A DNA stretch of 64,000 bases, taken from the NCBI RefSeq assembly GCF_018143015.1, contig NC_054758.1, forward strand, positions 1,980,501-2,044,500. The letters run 5' to 3'. A model generated the notes under the pieces. That model searched no databases. It saw nothing but the letters and a program-made list of their open reading frames with translations, and was not told the DNA's origin. The stretch is from Lytechinus variegatus. Lineage: Eukaryota; Echinodermata; Echinoidea; Temnopleuroida; Toxopneustidae. This document shows, piece by piece, positions 1 to 10,479 of the stretch; the first letter of the stretch is position 1, and each line of letters opens with the position of its first letter. The position numbers and the translations under genes are program-made.

Positions 1-50
1 ACTGCTGGAAATACAACATATTTTCCGAGGTCAATCCCAACACCAGCCTG

Positions 51-120
51 ATTTCAAGTATGGTGTTGTGGCTGGTGTTCGTGTTGTCACAACACCAGAT
101 TCCAACACCGTACTTGAAAT
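51..120. repeat. Short hairpin, MITE end or remnant
   Basis: Two 18-bp arms (51-68 and 103-120) are inverted copies with one mismatch and share the core GGTGTTG. This lies in the intron before the first visible sialidase exon. The loop is rich in GTGTTG/CAACAC. It is probably a small foldback MITE; no target duplication was identified. Confidence 0.55.
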
Positions 121-182
121 CACCCATTGTCTTTAAAACCACAGTGATTGAAATGAATTAAACTTCTTTTCTTTTTCATCAG

Positions 183-269
183 GACCTGGGCATGGTATTC
201 AGCTGAAATCAGGAAGACTGCTCGTAGCTGGGAATTATTTCGTCAAAGACGAGGTCGGACCACTATTAC
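183..269 (+). CDS. Sialidase exon A (first visible)
   Basis: Acceptor TTTTTCATCAG ends at 182 and donor GTGAGT starts at 270. It encodes [16 protein letters not shown] and continues to GPLL, ending one base into a codon. The codon is completed as His by the first two bases of the exon at 4813. Confidence 0.88.
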
Positions 270-2776
270 GTGAGTCAAATGGCATATTATTGATTACTCT
301 GTACGATGACACAGCATCTGATCTGACGACAGTTGCTCTGGGCTTTGTTTTGTCTGAGATTTAGGGTTAGGATTAGGTTTGCAGTATGGTTTTATGTTAG
401 GTTTAGGGTTAGTTTAAGGAAAGGGTATAGTGTTAAATCCAGGGTTGAGGCTGGTCATTCCATTAGTGTGTGGAATGTACAGCAGAGCAATTGTCACTGA
501 AGCAAGTCTTCTGGAACCCTCTGGACATGTAGCACTGAAAGATAATTTTGCCAGTTGCAGCCACCCCTAAACCAAGAATAAGTTGCCCAAAATAAATTTT
601 GAGACTTACATTTCGTAAAAACTTTGAAAAAGCACATCTTAAGCTGTCAGATGATACATAGCTTGTGAAGGTTGCTCAGCAATAACCCACACAAATACTT
701 GATTGAATGCAGATGGAACTAAGCGGAAACTTCAAAATATGAGGAGAAAATGTTTGAATTTGGGGTTCACTCAAGCATGAGATGTGCACACTGTGTAATC
801 TCAATGAATCTACCAAGCAGTCTGTAATAACTTGTGTCAAAGAAGCTTGTGTGTATCATGTTTTTTATCCAACATTGCAACCTGACATTTTGATGGTATG
901 GAGAAGTAGAATTACTCTATCAGATAAGTCCTCTTTTTTTCTTTTTCTTTGTTTTTTTGCTTTTTGAAGTTTAGACTACAACTAACTATTATAGCTATGT
1001 TAATCCTATCTAAGGCCGGGGTATTTGGGAGTTCCTATGGCCGGGGGGGGCCTCCCAGGCCCCCCCCCCTAAGATCTCGGCCGTCGACCGCGCGATCGCG
1101 CCTAAAATTGGCACGCGGGTTGTCTGGGACATAATCTACAAGATTGTATAGTAATTTTTTATTTCATGCGAATCGCTATTTAGTGATTATGCTAATTTAT
1201 GCGTAATTAGTATGCAAAATCATACTTTTTCCTCTAACTTCCTAAATAAAGCTCGAAATGTACTCATTTTTGGTATAGAAACTCTTTGTGGTGTCCTTAG
1301 CAAGAATACATGAAAAAAATTGTGATATCAAATCATTTTCTTATGTATTATATTGTTTTTGCAATTTATTATATATTTCTTTGTTTTTTTTTTACCTTTT
1401 TTGTTTTTCATTGTTTTTTCAATGAAATTTGTTGGGACTCTTCTGTGATCATAAAAATCATAACATGAAAAAATTTAGACTAGCAAAACTAAAATAATCA
1501 TACATTTATGAAGTTTGGTTGAAAACACAATTTGCATTGACTTTGTACACAAAATCACGTTTTTGAGCAATTTTTGGTCTGACATGCACTTACATAATGT
1601 TGCGTAATTTCGGAACCACGTACCCGGGTGACGCAAAATTGGTCTCAAAAGTTGCACAAGACTTGAAAGTAAAAACTCAGCGAGCAGCCCGGTCAAAAAA
1701 ATTTTCATGCCGAAAATATCGCGCAATTCGTTGAGGGGGCCCCCCCCCGGCCTAGATAGGGTTTAGAGAAACTGCCTTGGCATTGTATTGTTGGTTTCTG
1801 TTTCTGTTTATGGTAACTCCTTGTAGAAACTTGGCAGGACAGCATTTTTTTGCTGGTGAACGCCAAGCTGGTATATAACCAATTACCTAGGAGACATTTT
1901 TATGTCTAGGTTAATCAGTCATAGTGGCTGACTTTATAGATGACAGATATTACTCTTGGGGATCAACATGGAGGCAATGGCAGAGTGAGAATTCGAACTA
2001 ACAACCTTGCGATTGTGAGTCCAATGCTCTAACCACTAGACCACACGACCCGTGTTGGGGTGGCTGGTCACGAACGTCCTGTAAATGCACTCCAAGCTGA
2101 AAGTGATATCTGGGTCCTGTCTTACAAAGAGTTGCGATTGATCCAATCAACCACACACCATTGGTCCAATCAATCACAAAAAAGGAAATCCAGCAACATC
2201 AACATCTCAAATGAATGTTCGAAATATTTTCTAGATATGACGTAAATTCATATGTTCATTGCTGTCTTGACAATTCAATATGCTCCTTTTTGTTGTGCAC
2301 ATTTCCTGAAGAAAAAAATGATGACACTGATCGTTTTCCATGTACACGCAGTTGATTGGATCAATCGTAACTTTTTATAAGACAGGTCCCCAGGGACCCT
2401 GCACATGAAAATCAATCAATGTTCAATGCTTCTTAATAGAATCTTAATTGTTCCTTGATTAATCTATGTATTTGTACTGTTTTCTCTCCCTTTCTTTTAC
2501 TGTGCCTTGGGCACTCTGCAGAGTCGGTTTGGCGCATTCACACATTTTTTATTGTTATTATTATTGTTAGTATTATTATTATTATTATTATTATTATCAT
2601 TATTATTATCATTATTATCATTAATATTATCATTATTATTATCATTATTATTATTATTATTATCATTATTATTATTATTATTGTCATTATTATTATCATT
2701 ATTATTATTATTATCAATATTATTATTATTATTATTATAATTATCATTATTATTATCATTATTATCATTATTATCA

Positions 2777-2810
<34 letters not shown>

Positions 2811-5800
2811 CATCATTATTATTATTATTATCATTATTATTATTATTATTTTATTATATATTATTATTATTATCATTATCATTATTATTATTTAGTAGTA
2901 GTATTATTATTATTATTATTTATTATTATCATTATTATCATCATTATTATTATTATTATTATCAGTATTATTATTATCATTATTATAATTAGGAGTGGGC
3001 TATAAATGGTGATTTTTGGTTTTACTGTGAGAACAGTTTTTATGTGTTCCTTTTACCTTATCTCAACATGAAATGACAATATTTTTTGTCTCGGGTCCGA
3101 GAAAAAAGTGTGCCGGGCCAAAATCCAAAATGGCCGCCAAAACCCCCCAAAATCACAGTTTTGGCCACAACTTCTTTATTTGGTGTTCTTTTTCTTTGGT
3201 TTTGGTGTCTATTCATATGTGTTTGGGGGCAGGCAATTTGTTTTTCCTATAATTAGTACTTTTAAACCATTATTTGTAGAGTTAAAAGGTAATTATACCT
3301 AAATTTTCCAATTTTTATAGCCTTTTTTTCAGCCAAAAAGTAGGTTTTTTCGTCCTGGGTTCTTGGATATTAGATGGTACGAGGTCACAATAGCAAGCAG
3401 CTTCTTAGAGCTATATTGCATTTATTCCTCTACTATGGGTTTTACGGATATTTGTGAAATATATCTTATTATTAAATAAAAAATGTTAATTTTCCATACG
3501 GGCTATACAGTATAACAATGTACTGTTACTGTACATACTAGTACTACACTGCATATATATCCATGCATTGACCACCATGACATATGACAAGGCCTGTATA
3601 GTGTAATAGAAATAAGCTCCTAAGGTTTAAATTAGATTGTGAATTTTGAATTTGATTGCTTGTCAGCTGATGTACATGTTTAAACCAGCAACATAAATTA
3701 CACATAAAAATATCACATATCTACAAGTTCATGTAGCCATATCTTCTTTATTTGGATGCTTTTTTTAAACCTGGTTGTGGTGTCTAAGTAACCGTCCTAT
3801 TTGTGGGGTCACCCGGGTCAGGTAACTATCATGGTAATGTTGATCAACAGCCAATCAGAACCAAGGATTCCATGCAAGTTACCATTAAGTTAGGTCAACA
3901 TAATGGTAAATTTTACGCAACAGGGCCCATAATAAGCTACAATGTAAATGCCATGTGGGGTTAATTACCTTTCTCCTCGAGTCTCCCTGAACTACATGTA
4001 GCATTGACAAAACATGTCCTCAGTGTCTGAGACAAATATATCTTCAATTTCTGGGCATCTAATTCTAAACCTAACAGCACATTTCTACATGAATAACACT
4101 ATAGTTTTTATACAGGCCTTGTCATGGTGGCCAATGCATTTATGCAGCGCAGTATGTACAGTAACAGTATGTACATTGTATACTGTATATCCTCTATGGA
4201 TAATTAACATATTTTATTAAATAAGATATATTTCACAAATATCCGTAAAACCCATAGTAGTGGAATAAAAGCAAGATATCGCTATGAAGCTGCTTGCTAT
4301 TGTTGACCTCATATCATCTAATATCCAAATCCCAGGACGAAAAAACCTACATTTTGGCTGAAAAAAAGGCTATAAAAATTTGAGAATTTAGGTATAATTA
4401 CCTTTTAACCCTACAAATAATGGTTTAAAAGTACTAATTATAGGAAAAACAAATTGCCTGCCCCCAAACACATATATGAATAGACACCAAAACCAAAGAA
4501 AAAGACCACCAAATAAAGGAGTTGTGGCCAAAACTGTGATTTTGGGGGGTTTTGGCGGCCATTTTGGATTTTGGCCTGGCACACTTTTTTCTCGGACCCG
4601 AGACAAAAAATATTCATTTCATGTTGAGATACATTACAAAATAAAAAAAAACTGTTCTCACATTGAAATTCAAAAAAAAGTTTTTTTGAATTGTTTGCCC
4701 ATGAATAGCCCACTCCTATTATAATTTTTATTATAAAAGTGGTCTGATTGCACATTGGGCACTCTGCATAGTGGATTTTACACATTGTACATGTATCGTT
4801 ATTATTTTCCAGATTATCTTGATAATTTTCACAACACCACCAATTATGCTAATGTGATCGCCAGTGATGACAACGGTGAGACCTGGTTCCTTGGCGGGAG
4901 GATACCGTTTGGGGTGGACCCGTTCTGGAGACCGATCCATGGAAATGAAGCAACAGTGAGTATTAAAGATTTGAGGAGAGATAACTGGATGGGTGGGTGG
5001 GTAGGTGGATGGATGGATGGATGGATAGATGGATGGGAGGGTGGTTGGGTAGATGGGTGGATGGATGGATGGGTGGGTTGATGATGGTGGGTGGATGGAT
5101 GGATGGATTGATGGGTGGGAGGGTGGGTGGGTGGATGGATTGATGGTGTGGGTGGATGGGTGGGTGGTGGATGGATGGGTGGTTGGATGGATGGGTGGGA
5201 GGGTGGTGGATGGGTGGATGGATGGATAGATGGGTGGGAGGTGGTGGGTGGATGGATTGATGGGTGGGTGGGTGGATGGGTGGGTGGATGGATGGGTGGT
5301 GTGTGGGTGGATGGATGGATAAATGGATGGATAGATGGGTGGGAGGGTTGATGGTTGATGGATAGATGGGTAGATGGATGGATGGATGGGTTGATGGATA
5401 GATGGGTAGATGGATGGATGGGTGGATGGGTTGATGGATAGATGGGTAGATGGATGGATGGATGGGTTGATGGATAGATGGGTAGATGGATGGATGGGTG
5501 GATGGATGGATGGACGGACGGACGGACGGGTGGATGGATGGATGGTGGGTGGGTGGTTGGATGGATCGATGAACAGATGTGTGGGTTGGTGGGGGTGAGA
5601 GGGAGGGAAGTGGGTGGATTGATAGGTAGATAGTAATATCCTTTAATGATTCAATTGGTAATTTCCTTTGATCAAGAATGTCAGCAGTTATATGACACCT
5701 AAATAGATCCTTATCATTTGATTGGTTCTTTGATATAGCCCATATTGCATTGTAGATCCATACAATTTTGCCCAAGTGTGCAAGTTGTATGTAAGCAACG

Positions 5801-7601
5801 ATCAACAGACTGAGCCCGTCTGCATGAGAATATTTTGAATCAAAATTTATAACTTTCATATGAAAAAGATCTATTTTTGGAAGTCATATAAACCAAATAA
5901 TGAATGTTTTTCATTTGTGCGATGGACAGAATACTTTGATGAAAGATGGAATGAATGATCTATTCAACTCGGCTACGCCCTATTGAATGGATCATTTTAC
6001 ATGTATCTTTCACCTCTATTCTGTCCATTGCACTCATAAACATTCATCATTGATTAATGTTTTTCTTTTGGTCTTTCGTTCTTCCGCAGGCTGTGGAGAT
6101 TGATAAGGGCCATGTTTGTATTAATGGCCGAACCCTCCACGCTGATCTGACGCGGGTCGTTGCCATCAGCGAAAATGGGGGCGAGACCTTTGGGGCTGGG
6201 CGTCTAGCCAGAGAGCTTGTAGAACCGGGCTATATTTTAACCGATGAGAAATTTGTCATTCCTGCAAAAGCTGCTGGTTGCCAGGTACGTGTAGCTGCAT
6301 TTTTAAGATTTTTTTCTTCTAATTTTGGGTTTAAATGCCCATAAGCACAGTCCGAGTGTATTAGAGCTGCCGAGTAGTACTGATTTTCTGTATTTATTAT
6401 TGAAGAATGAGAAAATACTGATGGTTTCATATTAAATACAAAAGCTGGTGTGTTGCCAGGTACGTGTAGTTGCATTTTTAAAGATTTTTTTATTCTAATT
6501 TTGGGTTTAAATGCCCATAAGCACAGTCTGAGTGTATTAGAGCTGCCGAGTAGTACTGATTTTCTGTATTTATTAATGAAGAATGAGAAGAATACTGATG
6601 GTTTTATATTAAATACTGATTTCTATTTCAGGTTCATTTTATGTGTTTCCATATTGGATAATGATTTTCAGCTTTTGAAATACAGGAATGTTCTTGATCA
6701 TGTTGGTCAGATGCGGTGTATGATTTTAACTCTATAATCGGTTGCCTGAGGCACCATGCTCATAACCCTAAATAGACTGGGCTATTTTGACACCTAGATG
6801 TAAGGTCTGCATGCACTTACGAAATATAGCTTAATTTCAGAACCGCGTACCCGGGGGTCACAATTTTGGTCTGAAACGTTGCGTGAGACTTGAAAATAAA
6901 AAGTCAGCGAGCGATGCCTTCAAAAAATTTTGCATGGCGGATTAATCGCGAAAAATGTTAAGGGGGGTGATTCAGCCCCCCCCCAAGTGTTATTAGGGAT
7001 AAATTGGATGATGATGATAAACTTTCAAATAAAAACTTGAGGTACATATCTTTTAATTTATTATACACTTTGTAGATATTTTATTACTAAAGATGTTTTT
7101 TTTTCAAAACTAAAAAATGGCTACGAAACAGCAACTTGCTCAACGACTATGACACCTTAAGCATAATTTTCTACTTTTTGTAAAATTTATTTATCCCTAA
7201 AAATACTCGGCCACAACCGTTTCCCTCTTTTCTCAATACAGGCCAGCATGATAGGATTCCCAGCGCCCCGCCCCTACGTCACCGACTCCGGCACGTGGGT
7301 CCTCTTCTCTAACCCCGCGTCGCCCAAGTTTCGTGAGCGCCTCTCGATACGCCTCAGCAAAGATGGATGCAAGACGTGGAGCCCCGCATGGAACATATTT
7401 TCAAATTTCTCTGGCTATTCGGACCTCACGTACTTCGAGATGAGAAATCCAATCACGGGTCTAAAATCGCAAAATTTTGCTGTTTTATTTGAAGCTGGCA
7501 ACACAACATCTCACGATAGTATTATGTTCAAAATATTTAATATAGAATCCCTTTTAGGTGGACTAGATAAAGGGAAATTAAAATTTGATCCAGCAGTTTG
7601 A
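183..7601 (+). CDS. Sialidase (GH33 exo-alpha-sialidase), 3' part of gene, four exons
   Basis: Hydrolyses terminal sialic acids from glycoconjugates. Visible exons are 183-269, 4813-4955, 6090-6284 and 7242-7601, all with AG/GT borders and compatible phases (1, 0, 0), ending in TGA at 7599-7601. They encode about 260 residues, roughly two thirds of a usual sialidase. The N-terminus, with the first arginine of the active-site triad and any signal peptide, lies off the left edge. Family features in order: PGHGIQL with a GRLLVAG strand, Asp box SDDNGETW, a GNEA-EID segment followed by INGR (second arginine expected here), Asp box [20 protein letters not shown] (third arginine), a weak Asp box SKDGCKTW, and SGYSDL with the likely nucleophile tyrosine. 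The SNPAxPxFR strand and SGYS resemble sialidase-1 (NEU1) proteins, while the Asp boxes are closer to bacterial-type enzymes. Substrate and compartment cannot be told from this part. Confidence 0.9.
270..1003. other. Sialidase intron, no recognised element
   Basis: Unique-looking AT-rich intron sequence. Around 357-420 there are several GGTTAGG-like steps resembling degenerate telomere-like words, too irregular to call. The six-frame reads at 782-1134 have no domain and are not called as genes. Confidence 0.5.
1004..1761. mobile_element. MITE with TTAA-type ends, family CCTATCTAGGCCGGGG
   Basis: The ends are inverted: TCCTATCTAAGGCCGGG at 1004 and GGCCTAGATAGGG ending at 1761. The flanks are TTAA (1000-1003) and TTTA (1762-1765), as expected for a slightly decayed TTAA target duplication. 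The 3' quarter (about 1540-1750) is shared with the relic at 6763-6999, and the ends are shared with the miniature copy at 44728-44823. It has no coding capacity. TTAA targets fit a piggyBac-type transposase, by inference. Confidence 0.7.
1830..2058 (-). mobile_element. tRNA-derived SINE, minus strand
   Basis: Read on the minus strand from about 2053, the head is tRNA-like: GGTCTAGTGGTTAGAGC (A box) and TTAGTTCGAATTC (B box), with a CTCACAA anticodon-like loop. A non-tRNA body runs on to about 1830. The cloverleaf is not fully pairable, so this is a retroposon and not a working tRNA. Confidence 0.65.
2112..2390. mobile_element. MITE, family TTACAAAGAGTTGCGATTGATC
   Basis: The terminal inverted repeats pair about 38 bp at each end: CTTACAAAGAGTTGCGATTG at the left, with its complement at the right ending GACAGGTCCC. 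The family recurs at 9922-10188, 10199-10475, 13998-14268, 30314-30552 and in part at about 12268 and 54174. The interior is AT-rich with no gene. Confidence 0.8.
2545..2990. repeat. (TTA)n/(ATC)n microsatellite
   Basis: About 445 bp of TTATTATCA-type trinucleotide repeat. Open frames across it are homopolymers of Ile, Leu or Met and are not genes. Its right edge supplied the target site for the element at 2991-4717. Confidence 0.95.
2991..4717. mobile_element. Long-TIR foldback element with 9-bp target duplication
   Basis: The arms (about 2991-3640 and 4075-4717) are inverted copies of each other, roughly 85-90% alike by eye, starting AGGAGTGGGCTAT and ending ATAGCCCACTCCT. The 9-bp word ATTATAATT lies directly outside both ends (2982-2990 and 4718-4726) and is a perfect target duplication. 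Matching frames in the two arms come from the arm duplication; no transposase is visible. Arm length and a 9-bp duplication suit foldback or Mutator-like elements, by inference. A smaller hairpin is nested in the loop at 3812-3929. Confidence 0.88.
3812..3929. mobile_element. Nested hairpin MITE, family GGGCCCGTTGCATAA
   Basis: Inverted ends contain CAGGTAACTATCATGGTAAT and its partner, with a right terminus CGCAACAGGGCCC. It is the same family as 61514-61678. It sits in the single-stranded loop of the larger foldback element, so it inserted later or travelled with it. Confidence 0.6.
4813..4955 (+). CDS. Sialidase exon B
   Basis: Acceptor TTATTTTCCAG ends at 4812 and donor GTGAGT starts at 4956. 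It encodes [17 protein letters not shown], then the Asp box SDDNGETW, and ends in PIHGNEAT at phase 0. A minisatellite begins about 30 bp beyond the donor. Confidence 0.9.
4985..5640. repeat. GGATGGATGGGTGGG minisatellite in sialidase intron
   Basis: About 650 bp of degenerate 4-bp steps (GGAT, GGGT, AGAT), with higher-order blocks around 5350-5490 where a unit of about 53 bp (GGGTTGATGGATAGATGGGT...) repeats three times. Long frames on both strands (Gly/Trp/Asp-rich on plus, His/Pro/Ser-rich on minus) are products of the repeat. Confidence 0.95.
5901..6048. mobile_element. Hairpin MITE relic, family ATTCTGTCCATTGCACTCAT
   Basis: Left arm GTGCGATGGACAGAAT pairs with right arm ATTCTGTCCATTGCAC, and TGAATGTTTTTCAT pairs with the far right. 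The cleaner relative is at 19643-19785, where the same words flank an almost perfect palindrome. Confidence 0.6.
6090..6284 (+). CDS. Sialidase exon C
   Basis: Acceptor CGTTCTTCCGCAG ends at 6089 and donor GTACGT starts at 6285. It encodes 65 codons in phase 0/0, containing [19 protein letters not shown], Asp box SENGGETF and [11 protein letters not shown]. The last codons and the donor are duplicated downstream. Confidence 0.9.
6266..6617. repeat. Tandem duplication of exon C end, donor and intron start
   Basis: A unit of about 175 bp starting at AAAAGCTG (6266) is repeated from 6440. Each copy carries TTGCCAG|GTACGTGTAG, so a second intact-looking donor lies at 6460. Using it would extend the exon into a TAA reached at about 6342-6344, so it would truncate the enzyme. 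Confidence 0.9.
6763..6999. mobile_element. Relic of the CCTATCTAGGCCGGGG MITE
   Basis: Starts ACCCTAAATAGACTGGG and ends ATTAGGG. The interior words TGCACTTACG, ACCGCGTACCCGGG and GTCAGCGAGC match the right part of the element at 1004-1761. It is internally shortened and decayed. Confidence 0.65.
7242..7601 (+). CDS. Sialidase last coding exon
   Basis: Acceptor TTTCTCAATACAG ends at 7241 and stop TGA is at 7599-7601. It encodes 119 residues with [21 protein letters not shown] (triad arginine region), a degenerate third Asp box [14 protein letters not shown] (nucleophile Tyr) and FAVLFEAG, a conserved terminal strand. GC content and CpG are clearly higher than in the flanking introns. Confidence 0.92.
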   Translation, partial: ASMIGFPAPRPYVTDSGTWVLFSNPASPKFRERLSIRLSKDGCKTWSPAWNIFSNFSGYSDLTYFEMRNPITGLKSQNFAVLFEAGNTTSHDSIMFKIFNIESLLGGLDKGKLKFDPAV

Positions 7602-7623
7602 AATTTTACGTTTTGTAGATCTG

Positions 7624-7745
7624 AGGGGTGTTTCACAAAGCTTTAAGCAGGTCTTAGAGTCGCACTTCAATGCTGATGCGTTCTATACCGTACGCAATAT
7701 GGAATTGAAGTGCGACTTAAGTCACATTTTTTGTGAAACACCCCC
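7624..7745. mobile_element. Hairpin MITE, family GGGGTGTTTCACAAAG
   Basis: Nearly palindromic: left GGGGTGTTTCACAAAGCTTT pairs with right TTGTGAAACACCCC, and AGTCGCACTTCAAT pairs with ATTGAAGTGCGACT. It lies just after the sialidase stop and so probably in the 3' UTR or just beyond. Confidence 0.8.
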
Positions 7746-8345
7746 AGGGTTTATTCATACTTAGTTCTCCATGAGAACCTTTTTTAGTGTACTGGCATTA
7801 GGGAGCATTAGATTGCAAAATGAAATGGTGGACTGCTTCGTAAGTGACGTCATCTCAAGGCATTCCGCATGAGCTGCATTATCTCCAACATTCATTTGAG
7901 AAATTGAGAATGTGAATATCGCGATTCTGACTATCATGTGCATGATGTCATCGCAAGCCAACTTCTGTGGCCGTTTCACGTTGAGTGCAATCTAACAGGT
8001 CCTATCTATGATAAACATGTCGTACCTGACTTTGCCAACACAAATAAGTATATACTGGGGTACAGTTTCCATTCATTCACTCAGAGAGTCCTTACCGGTC
8101 TGAAATGCTCTAGATAAAAACTACATTATCACAGTTCATATTCGTGTTCACATTGAGTTCAATTTTTGTCTCCAAGCAACATGACTACTCCAACATTAAC
8201 AAGTGGTATACTGGAAGGCCGTACTTGTCCACACATTTTAAAACTTCTTATTAATCTTCTTTGGGCACGACATGTAGATTTAACTCAGGCAGCCCTTCGT
8301 GTTTTCTGTAAATTGTGAATTGTGTACTGCCAACTCATTCACTCA

Positions 8346-8692
8346 CCACATGGTCTACCTTCATTTAGTCTAACGCCATTCCGTCCAACATTTCGTCTAA
8401 CAACCATTTGATCCAGTGATCATTTTGTCTAATCAACAGTTTGTCTATGACCATTTTGCCTCATAATCAGTTGGTCTAACATCCATTTTTTTCATTACTT
8501 AATCTAATTAAAGCAAATGGTACATGGACTAAATGGCTATTGGACCAGCTGGTTATTAGAAGAAATGGGGAGTAGACGAAATGGCAATGTGTGGAAATGT
8601 GATGAACTGATGGTAGGCCAAATGATAGTAGACAAGATGGCAATCGGACGAATTGACATTAAACCAAATGAAAATAAACCGTGTGGGGTGAA
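8346..8692. repeat. Foldback of degenerate GTCTAAT words
   Basis: The left half repeats words such as CATTTCGTCTAAC, ATTTTGTCTAAT and GGTCTAAC about every 15-20 bp. The right half carries the reverse set (GGACTAAATGG, AGACGAAATGG, GGCCAAATG). The block is thus one degenerate palindrome built from a short word. Relatives are at 26140-26540 (one arm) and 43240-43680 (both arms). Confidence 0.75.
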
Positions 8693-8750
8693 TCCGTGAC
8701 CTCACGTTTGGCTACAGGGGGTGTTTCACAAAGATATAAGTATGACTTAT

Positions 8751-8971
8751 GGGGTGTTGCAAGAAACTTGCGATCAATCGATCGCAAGTCTATTTTTGGT
8801 CCCTAAATCAACCGTATGTCTTGCAGTTCATTGAAATTTAGTGATTGATTGCTAATCTGCTCCTTGAAACAAGAAGTTTAATCCGATTTGCTACAGCGAA
8901 CATTGATCTATCAGTTTTAGATTGCTACAGAACATTTTCAATTGATCGCAAATATTTTCTTGCAACACCCC
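8751..8971. mobile_element. Hairpin MITE, family GGGGTGTTGCAAG, nested
   Basis: Ends are GGGGTGTTGCAAG and CTTGCAACACCCC, with ATCAATCGATCG near the left arm. It is inserted after a fragment starting GGGGGTGTTTCACAAAG (8716-8750) of the 7624 family. A second copy of similar length is at 14335-14552. Confidence 0.8.
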
Positions 8972-9358
8972 CTTAGAGTCATTAGAATATACCGTAATTA
9001 CTTCAAGCATTCTTATTTTTTGTAAAAAGCTATGAGCTGAAATAGATATATTAGGATAATCATTGAGTATTGCAAATGTAAAGTACGCTAAAGTGAAATA
9101 GAATATTTATTAATAGTCATCGATTTTATAATCAAGATGACAACTATGTAATCAGTATCTACTGTGATATTTTTTGTTATTGTCGTTTAATGTTGTGTGT
9201 TGTCGTGAATTTATCATTATCCTCACCTGGCTCAAATTCACAAAGGGATAGAGATATTGAATTGATGGAACTTTTCATTATAATACATGTACTATTCACT
9301 CACCTGCGCATGAATGAGGCAGCATATATAAACTGACCCCATTTTGTGCAGCCAGAAG

Positions 9359-9649
9359 GGCCCGAATTCACAAAAAGGTGGTTCTGAAAACCCACGGTTG
9401 AGTCCATGGTTTATGCAGAATTCCTGTATAAATTACGCTTAATTTAGCGCGTATCGAGCGCGTGTATAAAACATGTCCAATGCTGATGCGCGTTTTTGTC
9501 ACAGTGCGCCAAATTGACGCCTGTTACCATGGTTAGATACGTTATTTTGTTCATGAGTCCTCTGTTTTTATTCTTGAGTCCACTCTTCAATCTGCATAAA
9601 CCATGGACTCAACCGTGGGTTTTCAAAACCACCTTTGTGAATTCGGGCC
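9359..9649. mobile_element. Hairpin MITE, family GGCCCGAATTCACAAAGG
   Basis: Left GGCCCGAATTCACAAA pairs with right TTTGTGAATTCGGGCC, and the arms continue through ACCCACGGTTGAGTCCATGG on one side and its complement on the other. A second, interrupted copy is at 14966-15340. Confidence 0.85.
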
Positions 9650-9921
9650 AAGGAATTTGTAAGAACCCTAGCTTTATTTTAGTTGCTTTTCTCCAATTTA
9701 CGGCTGTTACTAAGCCTAATTTGTTAACCTTGACAGCCAATTAAAGCTCATCGTTTATCGTTTAGCATCCATTGTCACTGTAGGTTCTATTATATATTGC
9801 TTTGTTCTAGAATTCTGGTCATTCATGCAATTTTCCTCCGAGAGTGCTTATGTTGAAAAGCTTCCTTACGTCTTTTTTTAAAGCTATTTTATGATCACGT
9901 ACTATTATGAAAATAAATACA

Positions 9922-10188
9922 GGCAACGTGAAGAGTTGTGATTGATCTGATCAATCACAACTATTGCCGGCCATAAATGTCAAAATCCATTGTTCATGTT
10001 TGTTCAAAATAATTTTTAACTATGATGTATATTCATACATTCATTGTTTTCTTGAAAATTTACTGTGCTTCTCTTTATTTATAAAGGACATTGTGCAAAT
10101 TTCCTGTAGAAAAAATTTATGATACTGATGGATTTCCATAGATTTACGATTGATTGGATCATTCGTATCTCTTTGTAAGATGGGGCCC
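9922..10188. mobile_element. MITE, family TTACAAAGAGTTGCGATTGATC
   Basis: Left end GAAGAGTTGTGATTGATCTG and right end CTTTGTAAGATGGGGCCC. Same interior words (TTTCCTGTAGAAAAAA, GATGTATATTCATACA) as the copies at 2112 and 13998. Confidence 0.75.
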
Positions 10189-10198
10189 TCAAATATGG

Positions 10199-10475
10199 CC
10201 GGCCAGCAACATCATCCAAGTGCATAGGGATATGTGTTATGCGCTATAAAAGAACTGATTATTATTATTATTGAATGTATGATTACTAAAAATATTTTCC
10301 AGATATGATGTATATGCATCCATTCACCGTTCTCTTGAAAATTCAGTGTGATTCTCTTTGTTTACTATAAGCAGATCGTGCAAATTTCCTGAAGAAAAAA
10401 ATTATGACGTTGATGGATTTCCATAGAGTTACGATTGATTTGATTAATCGTAACTCTCTGTAATATTTGGCCCAA
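10199..10475. mobile_element. Second copy of the same MITE, interrupted by a SINE tail
   Basis: GCCGGCCAGCAACATCATCC begins the MITE. At about 10220-10273 it is broken by CATAGGGATATG...GCGCTATAAAAG and an (ATT)n tail, typical of a SINE 3' end. The MITE then resumes with TTCCAGATATGATGTATAT and ends AATCGTAACTCTCTGTAA. Confidence 0.6.
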
Positions 10476-10479
10476 GGTT

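Noticed and set aside
357-420. Interstitial telomere-like GGTTAGG words
   Set aside because: Irregular spacing and sequence; too few clean units to call a telomeric repeat.
2455-2895. Long open frames over the TTA repeat
   Set aside because: Single-residue runs of Ile/Leu/Met from a trinucleotide repeat; no coding signal.
3108-4785. Matching protein frames at 3108-3302 (plus) and 4438-4700 (minus)
   Set aside because: They are the two inverted arms of one foldback element and not a conserved gene.
4963-5859. 298-codon minus-strand frame rich in His/Pro/Ser
   Set aside because: A read-through of the GGAT/GGGT minisatellite; no start context, splice logic or domain.
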